Shown here: piece after piece, positions 1-4,571 of the stretch
Layout: each line of letters begins with the position of its first letter
How positions within the stretch are numbered: position 1 is the stretch's first letter
Assembly: GCA_900550315.1 (NCBI GenBank)
Contig: URRK01000059.1
Coordinates: 1-9,437 of the forward strand
DNA: 9,437 nt
Direction of reading: 5' to 3'
DNA from: an uncultured Oscillospiraceae bacterium
Lineage (GTDB): Bacteria; Bacillota; Clostridia; Oscillospirales; Acutalibacteraceae
Notes under the pieces: model-generated
Told to the model about the DNA's origin: nothing
Databases searched by the model: none
Seen by the model: only the letters and a program-made list of their open reading frames with translations
Made by a program: the position numbers and the translations under genes

Positions 1-1164
1 TACATTAGCCGGGTTTTTTATTTGGCCGATTATGTTAAGGAGCTAAAAACCGGGCAAATGGCTCCGCAGCTGGAAAAAGATTTAGCCGAAACCACCGAAA
101 CGCTGCAGCAGCAAACCAAAAAGCACAGCCGACCCATTGCGCGGCTTTCCTTTTTTTACAATTCGTTAGATAATTTTATTTTTAACGGCGGCTACCTTAC
201 CTACCTGTTTTACAACACCCTGGTGCTGGGGCGGTACGGCCTTGGCGCGCTTACCGGGGTTTATAATTCGGCTCAGCGCTTTATTGGCAACTTGGCCGCG
301 GTTATTCGCCAGCTGCCCGAATTTCAAAAGCACAGCCTTTACATTCAAAAGCTGCGCAGCTTTTTAGAGGCCGAAAACACCCTGCAGGATCTTGGCACAC
401 AGCCGCTGCCGGCCCAAAAGCCGCTTACCTTAAACCAGGTTACCTTTACCTACCCGGGCAACCAAAAGCCTACCTTAAAAAATGTTTCGCTTGGTGTTGA
501 ACCGGGGCAAAAAATTGCGCTGGTAGGGTTTAACGGGGCCGGTAAATCTACCTTAATTAAGCTAATTATGCGGCTTTACGACCCGCAAGCCGGCACGGTT
601 TGCTACGGCGGGCAAAACATTAAAAATTACCCGCTTAGCGCCTGGCGGCAGCAGTTTGGCGCTTTGTTTCAGGATTACGAGCTGCTGGCTACCGATTTAG
701 CCCACAACCTTACGGCCAGCCCGGCCGAGCTTGACCTGCCGCGCGCCGACTCCGCCTTAAAAAAGGCCGCGTTTTGGGAAAAGTTTAAAACTCTGCCGCT
801 GGGGTACCAAACCCCCATGACGCGTGAGTTTGAGGAGAGCGGCTTAAACCCCTCGGGTGGGGAAAAGCAGAAAATTGCCCTGGCGCGGGTGCTTTACGCC
901 AACGCCAACATTATTGTGTTAGATGAGCCCTCCGGCGCGCTGGACCCCATAGCCGAATACCGGTTGAACAAAACCGTTACCGAGCTTTCTAAAAATCAAA
1001 CGGTAATTATTATTTCGCACCGGCTTTCTACCACCCGGTTTGTAGATTGCATTTATATGCTGGCAAACGGGCAAATTATTGAGCAGGGCAGCCACGAGCA
1101 GCTGTTGGCGAAAAACGGCGAGTACGCTAAAATGTTTAGCCTGCAGGCCGAAAAATACCGTTGA
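1..1164 (+). CDS. ABC exporter half-transporter, permease end plus ATPase domain (5' partial)
   Basis: This is the C-terminal 387 residues of an ATP-driven exporter of the fused permease-ATPase (ABC-B, peptide/multidrug-like) type. The frame is open to the first base, so the true start and most of the membrane domain lie outside the window; the in-frame TTG at 22 is not a credible start. Residues 1-120 are the end of the permease, with hydrophobic stretches around 57-100. The ATPase domain follows, numbered from the window edge: Walker A GFNGAGKST at 176-184, Q-loop Gln224, signature PSGGE at 284-288 (a variant of LSGGQ), Walker B IIVLDEP at 304-310 with catalytic Glu309, and H-loop His340. 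All ATP-hydrolysis residues are present, so it looks functional. Such proteins work as dimers, and in Firmicutes two half-transporter genes are often adjacent, so a partner may lie upstream. The substrate cannot be told. Confidence 0.95.
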   Translation, partial: YISRVFYLADYVKELKTGQMAPQLEKDLAETTETLQQQTKKHSRPIARLSFFYNSLDNFIFNGGYLTYLFYNTLVLGRYGLGALTGVYNSAQRFIGNLAAVIRQLPEFQKHSLYIQKLRSFLEAENTLQDLGTQPLPAQKPLTLNQVTFTYPGNQKPTLKNVSLGVEPGQKIALVGFNGAGKSTLIKLIMRLYDPQAGTVCYGGQNIKNYPLSAWRQQFGALFQDYELLATDLAHNLTASPAELDLPRADSALKKAAFWEKFKTLPLGYQTPMTREFEESGLNPSGGEKQKIALARVLYANANIIVLDEPSGALDPIAEYRLNKTVTELSKNQTVIIISHRLSTTRFVDCIYMLANGQIIEQGSHEQLLAKNGEYAKMFSLQAEKYR

Positions 1165-1176
1165 ATCATTACTGAA

Positions 1177-1212
1177 AAGCTTGCCCAAAGTTTAGAGCGG
1201 CAGGGCAAGCTT
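1177..1212 (+). repeat. Inverted repeat just after the ABC gene
   Basis: AAGCTTGCCC at 1177-1186 and GGGCAAGCTT at 1203-1212 form a perfect 10-bp stem with a 16-nt loop, starting 12 nt after the ABC transporter stop codon. No U-run follows, so it is not a complete intrinsic terminator; it may protect the mRNA 3' end or act together with the terminator at 1266. The same segment can be read in frame with the ABC gene for 22 sense codons (1165-1230), which leaves open that it is former coding sequence. Confidence 0.5.
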
Positions 1213-1265
1213 GCCGACCAACGGTTTGCTTAAAATAGGATTTGTTTAAAATAAAATATCAAAAT

Positions 1266-1302
1266 AAAAATCACGCACGGTTAAAGCGGTGCGTGATTTT
1301 TT
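1266..1302. terminator. Bidirectional intrinsic terminator
   Basis: The arms at 1266-1278 and 1289-1301 are perfect complements (core TCACGCAC/GTGCGTGA flanked by A5 and T5) around a 10-nt loop. The plus strand ends in a run of six T and the minus strand in TTTTTATTTT, so the hairpin can end transcription from both sides. It sits between the convergent ABC transporter gene (ends 1164) and malY-like gene (ends 1367), exactly where a shared terminator is expected. Confidence 0.9.
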
Positions 1303-1366
1303 GCTGCAATTTATTTTTAAAACAAAAACCATTTGCTAAATTTAAAGGCTTAACAACGCCGAATTT

Positions 1367-2527
1367 TTAAAGAACAAAGCTTTCTACCCCTTTTTTCAGG
1401 CGGTTCAGGCCGTCTTGCAAGGTGCTGAGCGGGCAGGCTAAATTCATTCTTAAAAAGCTGCTGCCGTTGCCGCCGTAAACCTCCCCCTTAGAAAGGTAAA
1501 GTCCGGTGCTTTGGCGCAGGTGGTTGGCTAAAGCGCTGCTTTTCTGCGGGGCAACCGCGCTGCAATCCAGCCACAAAAGGTAGGTAGCCGGGCCGCAAAC
1601 CGGCAAAAGCTGCGGCAGATTTTGGGCCAAAAAGCTTACTGCATAATCTTTATTTTGCTTTAGGTAGGCGCGCAGCTCATTCAGCCAGGGCTCCCCCTTG
1701 GTAAAGGCCGCAACCGCAGCGTCTACGGCAAAAGCGTTGGGTTCGGCAACCTCGTCGGTATTCAAGGCGCGCCAAACCTTGTGCCGCAGGGTGGGGCTTA
1801 GGGCGTAAACCGCCGCCGTTTGCAGCCCGGCTAAATTAAAAGCCTTGGTTGGCGCCAAGCAGGTAACGGCGTTTTGGCACTCGGGCGCGGCAAGGGCAAA
1901 GGGGGTGTAGTGGCAGCCCGGGTCGGTAATATCGCAATGAATTTCGTCTGAAATAACCGTAACCTGGTGCTGCGTGCAAAGCTGCCCAATTTTTTTAAGC
2001 TCCTGCGGCTGCCAAATAATGCCGGTGGGATTTTGCGGGTTACACAAAATAAAAAGGGTGGTTTGCGGGTCGGCCAGCTTTTGGGCTAAATCGTTAAAAT
2101 CAATTTGGTAACGGCCGTTTTGGTAAAGCAGCTTACTTTGCAAAACGCGGCGGCCGTTGTTTTCTACACTGTTAAAAAAAATGTTGTAAACCGGGGTTAG
2201 CAGCACCACATTTTCGGCCGGGGTAGTTAATTTTCGCACCATGCTGGAAATTGCCGGAATAACCCCGGTGCAAAAAATAAGCCCCTCTTGCTTTAGGGGC
2301 AGCCCGTGCCGGCGCTGCCACCAGTCGCTGTAAGCGCTGTACCACGCCGGCGGCACCTCGGTGTAGCCGTAAACGCCGTGTGCGGCCCGCTTTTCAATGG
2401 CGGCCTGCACCTCCGGCGCGGTTTTAAAATCCATATCTGCCACCCACATGGGCAGCTCGTTTTCTAAAACGTTCCACTTTAAAGCGCCGGTGTTGCGGCG
2501 AAAAACGGGGGTGTTAAAATTGTACAT
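1367..2527 (-). CDS. MalY/PatB-type PLP-dependent C-S lyase / aminotransferase
   Basis: A 386-residue cytoplasmic enzyme of PLP fold type I, class I/II aminotransferase superfamily, MalY/PatB branch. These enzymes cleave cystathionine (to homocysteine, pyruvate and ammonia) or cysteine-type substrates, and some act as aminotransferases. Visible landmarks: an N-terminal WVADMDF segment typical of the branch (28-34), TPVY at 111-114, NPQNPTG at 163-169, SDEIH at 193-197 with Asp194 (pyridine nitrogen), the PLP lysine Lys228 in TKAFNLAGL, and the substrate-carboxylate arginine Arg360 in LRMNL. Length and residues match a working family member. I chose the ATG at 2527 because AAGAGGAA lies about 7 nt upstream and the protein then opens with the family-like MYNFNTPVFRR; the frame runs 40 codons further upstream but those do not resemble the family. 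It follows the DUF3737 gene on the same strand after 194 nt. E. coli MalY also represses the maltose regulon; nothing here suggests that role. Confidence 0.93.
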   Translation of the reverse strand: MYNFNTPVFRRNTGALKWNVLENELPMWVADMDFKTAPEVQAAIEKRAAHGVYGYTEVPPAWYSAYSDWWQRRHGLPLKQEGLIFCTGVIPAISSMVRKLTTPAENVVLLTPVYNIFFNSVENNGRRVLQSKLLYQNGRYQIDFNDLAQKLADPQTTLFILCNPQNPTGIIWQPQELKKIGQLCTQHQVTVISDEIHCDITDPGCHYTPFALAAPECQNAVTCLAPTKAFNLAGLQTAAVYALSPTLRHKVWRALNTDEVAEPNAFAVDAAVAAFTKGEPWLNELRAYLKQNKDYAVSFLAQNLPQLLPVCGPATYLLWLDCSAVAPQKSSALANHLRQSTGLYLSKGEVYGGNGSSFLRMNLACPLSTLQDGLNRLKKGVESFVL

Positions 2528-2656
2528 AGCAGTTCCTCTTAAAAACTGGCGTTTCGCCGGCAAAGGCTGCACCCGCCCAAAACGGCCAAAAGTTTGCAGC
2601 CTTGGGTAAAACGGTTGCCGCCGGTTAAAAAAGCTAGCCGGTGCCAAACGCCGAAA
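2528..2656 (-). promoter_or_regulatory. Structured leader of the malY-like gene
   Basis: About 130 nt lie between the candidate promoter and the malY-like start. They include the inverted repeat GGCTGCA (2565-2571) / TGCAGCC (2595-2601) and, nearer the gene, a small GGCG-AAA-CGCC hairpin (2548-2558) that on the minus strand is followed by AG and five T (2541-2545), just before the AAGAGGAA ribosome site. This could be a weak attenuator, but the 4-bp stem is short and I recognise no T-box, SAM or other known riboswitch signature. Confidence 0.3.
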
Positions 2657-2684
2657 ATTAAATTAGTAAATTTAAATGTTGCAA
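2657..2684 (-). promoter_or_regulatory. Candidate promoter of the malY-like gene
   Basis: On the minus strand, TTGCAA (2679-2684) and TTTAAT (2657-2662) are 16 bp apart, a modest match to a housekeeping -35/-10 pair in an AT-rich stretch. It lies in the gap after the DUF3737 gene, so the malY-like gene could be transcribed alone or by read-through from the DUF3737 promoter. Confidence 0.35.
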
Positions 2685-2721
2685 GGGTTAAAGCTGTAAC
2701 CTAAAATTAATTTTGCAAGCT

Positions 2722-3561
2722 TTAGCCTTTGCAAATAATTTTTGTTTTGGTGGGGTCAATTTTATCGCGCTCTAAAATAAGCTCGCCAATTTCGTTGGCC
2801 GTAATTTGCCCGGCGGTGGGGTTTAAAATGCTTTCTACCTTGCCGGTAATTTCGGCCTGCACGGTAGAATATTCAAACGCCAGCGTGGTGTTTAGCAGCC
2901 GGCAGTTTTTAAGGGTAAGGTTTTGAATGTAGCACATGCCCTGCAGGCTTTCCACCGTGCAGTTTATAAGGGTTAAGTTTTTGGCGTTCCAGCCTAAATA
3001 TTCGCCCGAAATAAAAGAGTTGTACACCGTAATATTTTCGCTGTTCCAAAAGGCGTCCTTCGAAAGGAGCTTGGCGTTTTTAACGGTAACATTTTTAGCC
3101 CCGTCAAAAGAGTAATTGCCGTACAGCGTTAGGTTTTGAAAGCTTAAATTTTCGCTGTTTAGGGCAAAATAATCCCCTTTGGCGGTTACATTTTCGGCTT
3201 TTACGCCGTTACAGTGCCAAAGGGTTTCGGCCGCGTTGGCAAAGCTAACGTTGTTTAGGGTTAAATTACGGCAGCGGCGAAAGTTTTTAGGTGCTTCAAT
3301 AGCGCAATCTGTTACCGTAACGCAGTTAGAGTACCAAACCCCGGCCCGGGCCATTTCAAGCCAGGTGCAGTTTTCAAGGGTAATATTGTTAGCGTACCAA
3401 AGTGGATATTTCCACTGAAACATGCAGCTTTCAAGGATAATGTTTTGGCTGTGCTTTAAAGGGGATTCGCCGTTGTTAAAAATGGTATTGGTAATGTGTA
3501 GGTCCTGCCCGCCGAACAGTGCCCGCTCCCCGGTAAGGTAGGCCTCGTTAATATTTTTCAT
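2722..3561 (-). CDS. DUF3737 family right-handed beta-helix protein
   Basis: A 279-residue protein that I recognise as DUF3737 from its opening GERALFGGQDL and from regularly spaced rungs such as NITLENCTW, NLTLNNVSF, NLTLYGNY, NVTVKNAKL, NITVYNSFI and NLTLINCTV. These repeats, about 20 residues apart, give a right-handed parallel beta-helix with inward Asn and hydrophobic ladders. There is no signal peptide or membrane segment, so it is probably cytoplasmic. The biochemical role of the family is unknown to me; the fold suggests binding of a ligand or carbohydrate, which is inference. The ATG at 3561 is preferred to the GTG three codons upstream because GGCGGTGG is spaced correctly (about 5 nt) for the ATG and would overlap the GTG. 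It has its own promoter at 3584-3612, giving a short untranslated leader of roughly 15-20 nt. The malY-like gene lies downstream on the same strand. Confidence 0.88.
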   Translation of the reverse strand: MKNINEAYLTGERALFGGQDLHITNTIFNNGESPLKHSQNIILESCMFQWKYPLWYANNITLENCTWLEMARAGVWYSNCVTVTDCAIEAPKNFRRCRNLTLNNVSFANAAETLWHCNGVKAENVTAKGDYFALNSENLSFQNLTLYGNYSFDGAKNVTVKNAKLLSKDAFWNSENITVYNSFISGEYLGWNAKNLTLINCTVESLQGMCYIQNLTLKNCRLLNTTLAFEYSTVQAEITGKVESILNPTAGQITANEIGELILERDKIDPTKTKIICKG

Positions 3562-3583
3562 ACAGTCCACCGCCTATAACCGT

Positions 3584-3612
3584 ATTATACCAACCGTTTT
3601 AAAAAATTTCAA
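3584..3612 (-). promoter_or_regulatory. Promoter of the DUF3737 gene
   Basis: On the minus strand TTGAAA (3607-3612) and a perfect TATAAT (3584-3589) are exactly 17 bp apart, a near-consensus sigma-A type promoter. The -10 box ends 22 bp before the ATG at 3561. Its TTGGTATAATAC context is repeated as an inverted copy in the divergent promoter at 3670-3698. Confidence 0.8.
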
Positions 3613-3669
3613 TTACTAAATCGTAAACAATATCTTATAGATTTTAATAAAACAAGTTGGTTTTTTCTC

Positions 3670-3698
3670 TTGCAAAAGTTTAAAATTCTTGGTATAAT
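3670..3698 (+). promoter_or_regulatory. Promoter of the cobalamin-riboswitch leader
   Basis: TTGCAA (3670-3675) and a perfect TATAAT (3693-3698) are exactly 17 bp apart. Transcription should begin near 3705, about 15 nt before the first helix of the riboswitch, so the whole aptamer is made as the start of the transcript. Together with the opposite promoter at 3584-3612 it forms a divergent promoter region. Confidence 0.8.
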
Positions 3699-3720
3699 AC
3701 TTAAAAATTAATAAAACATG

Positions 3721-3950
3721 AAAGATACGGTTTGAAAAGTAGTTGTAGACTGAGTAGATGAAAAGGGAATCAGGTTCGAGTCCTGAACAACCGCCATTAC
3801 TGTATTTGGGTAGAAAAAGCAGGCGCAGCCCGCAGTGTTTTTGCCGCGCGCTGTGTATAACCATTGGATTTTTCTGAGAAGGGCTGCTTTTGCGCAAAGT
3901 GCCGCAAAGCATTTTGCTTCCCCCTAAGTCAGGATACCTGCCGTTTCTTT
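3721..3950 (+). promoter_or_regulatory. Cobalamin (vitamin B12) riboswitch aptamer
   Basis: The RNA carries the conserved blocks of the cobalamin aptamer in the right order: AAAAGGGAATC at 3761-3771, a TCAGG/CCTGA hairpin (3770-3774 with 3782-3786), GCCATTACTGT at 3793-3803 (the family's GCnACTGT block), CCATTGG at 3861-3867 followed by GAGAAGGGC (3876-3884, the GGGAAGGC-type block), and the 3' signature AAGTCAGGATACCTGCC at 3926-3942. The ends close in a P1-like helix: AAAGATACGG (3721-3730) pairs with CCGTTTCTTT (3941-3950) at 9 of 10 positions. Such aptamers bind adenosyl- or other cobalamins and usually switch off downstream B12 transport, synthesis or B12-replacing genes when the vitamin is plentiful. 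It lies just after the promoter at 3670-3698 and points towards the genes at 4203 and 4572. Which cobalamin form is preferred cannot be read safely. Confidence 0.92.
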
Positions 3951-3963
3951 AGGCTTGGCAACC

Positions 3964-4006
3964 GGGCGGCCCCAAAGGGCTGCCGCGCTGCTTTTTGCGG
4001 CGTTTT
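3964..4006 (+). promoter_or_regulatory. Alternative hairpins after the aptamer (candidate expression platform)
   Basis: The central GCCGC (3982-3986) can pair either with GCGGC upstream (3966-3970, in a stem that also uses CCC/GGG around an AAA loop) or with GCGGC downstream (3997-4001). The two pairings exclude each other. The downstream hairpin is followed by GTTTTA, a weak terminator-like tail, and the upstream one by T5 after a gap. Its position 14 nt after the aptamer fits an expression platform, but there is no direct proof of coupling to ligand binding. Confidence 0.4.
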
Positions 4007-4073
4007 ACCCTTGCCGGCCTTAGGTTTAACACACTTTGGTGGGAAGAGTGCAACCGATTTATTACTGCATTGC

Positions 4074-4113
4074 GCGGTTTTAATGTGCACTTTTCGGTGC
4101 TTGTTAAAACCGC
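4074..4113 (+). repeat. Long hairpin in the leader RNA
   Basis: GCGGTTTTAA (4074-4083) and TTAAAACCGC (4104-4113) are perfect 10-bp complements. The stem continues through two G-U pairs and one mismatch into GCAC/GTGC (4087-4090 with 4097-4100), closing on a TTTTCG loop. No U-run follows, so it is not a terminator. The rest of 4007-4144 holds no gene I can support; it appears to be untranslated leader RNA between the riboswitch and the terminator at 4145. Confidence 0.6.
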
Positions 4114-4144
4114 TAATTTCCGTGCGCTGTTATAAATCTGTTGT

Positions 4145-4182
4145 GCTCTTTTAACCTGCCGGGTTAAAAGGGCTTTTGTTTT
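4145..4182 (+). terminator. Intrinsic terminator at the end of the riboswitch leader
   Basis: The arms 4145-4156 and 4162-4173 pair over 12 positions (core CTTTTAACC/GGTTAAAAG, one G-U) around a 5-nt loop and are followed by TTTTGTTTT. It stands 195 nt after the aptamer and 20 nt before the start of the small gene at 4203. It could be the regulated terminator of the riboswitch, cutting transcription when B12 is bound, or a constitutive stop for a leader-only RNA; I saw no obvious antiterminator strand complementary to its 5' arm. Confidence 0.85.
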
Positions 4183-4202
4183 AAAAAAAGGGGGGCAGGC
4201 AG

Positions 4203-4424
4203 TTGAACAGCGAAGAAAAAAAGCTTTGGGCGGTAGAGCTTTTACGCCAAAAAGGCAGCGCGCTTGGCCGCCGACCTAAAAAGGATGATTTTGACGATGT
4301 TACCAGATCAAAAATCAAAGCCTTTTTGGGGCCGTGGCCCCGGGCGCTGGAGGTTGCCGGGCTAAAAGAGCCTAAGGCACCCAGCCAAAAGCGCAGGGCT
4401 AAAAAACGGCCCGCAAGGCCTTAA
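4203..4424 (+). CDS. Small stand-alone homing-endonuclease-associated repeat protein
   Basis: A 73-residue basic protein. Residues about 10-54 match the short helical repeat often found beside HNH homing endonucleases (HNH_repeat type), recognisable by LGRRPKKDDFDDVTRSKIKA followed by FLGPWPRALEVAGL. In the family such repeats are thought to contact DNA; no nuclease motif is present here. The remaining tail (about 55-73) is rich in Lys, Arg and Pro, fitting nucleic-acid binding. The start is TTG at 4203, chosen because AAAAAAAGGGGGG ends about 7 nt upstream; no in-frame ATG fits. The same AAAAAAAGGGG element precedes the giant gene at 4572. It lies between the leader terminator and the secreted-protein gene on the same strand, so it may be co-transcribed with the latter under riboswitch control. 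Its role is unknown; a DNA- or RNA-binding accessory is inference. Confidence 0.75.
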   Translation: MNSEEKKLWAVELLRQKGSALGRRPKKDDFDDVTRSKIKAFLGPWPRALEVAGLKEPKAPSQKRRAKKRPARP

Positions 4425-4475
4425 AGCTGTTTGCCGGCGCTAAAAATTGCAAAGGCTTTAGCCGGCGGTTGTTTT

Positions 4476-4511
4476 GCGGCCTGCTGCAACCGCACCTCGC
4501 GGTTGGGCCGC
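4476..4511 (+). repeat. Strong hairpin in the spacer before the giant gene
   Basis: GCGGCC (4476-4481) pairs with GGCCGC (4506-4511), and stacked inside it CAACCGC (4487-4493) pairs with GCGGTTG (4499-4505) around a 5-nt loop, giving 13 bp with a single 5-nt bulge. CAACCGC can also pair with a second GCGGTTG at 4465-4471, which would break the main hairpin. No U-run follows. It may set mRNA processing or relative expression of the small gene and the giant gene; this is inference. Confidence 0.55.
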
Positions 4512-4571
4512 CGGGTTTGAACCGTGCCGGCTTTGTTAAAAACAGGAAATTAAAAAAAGGGGAATGAATCA

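Noticed and set aside
2528..2647. 40-codon N-terminal extension of the malY-like gene.
   Set aside because: The ribosome site and family-like N-terminus fit the ATG at 2527, and the extension is not family-like.
3562..3570. GTG start of the DUF3737 gene three codons upstream.
   Set aside because: The GGCGGTGG ribosome site would overlap the GTG; it is well spaced for the ATG at 3561.
3767..3797. Apparent 3' half of a tRNA: a 5-bp TCAGG/CCTGA stem with a TTCGAGT loop followed by ACAACCGCCA.
   Set aside because: There is no matching cloverleaf 5' half, D-arm or anticodon arm. The same bases are the conserved AAAAGGGAATC ... GCCATTACTGT segment of the cobalamin riboswitch, with the other blocks and the closing helix in place.
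3616..3912. 98-codon minus-strand reading frame.
   Set aside because: It is antisense to the riboswitch and overlaps both promoters; no family resemblance.
3864..4154. 96-codon plus-strand reading frame.
   Set aside because: It starts inside the riboswitch aptamer, runs through the leader hairpins into the terminator, has no ribosome site and an odd Cys/Arg-rich composition unlike a known family.
4203..4424. Reading the small gene as a complete HNH homing endonuclease.
   Set aside because: Only the accessory repeat is present; there is no His-Asn-His nuclease motif in the 73 residues.
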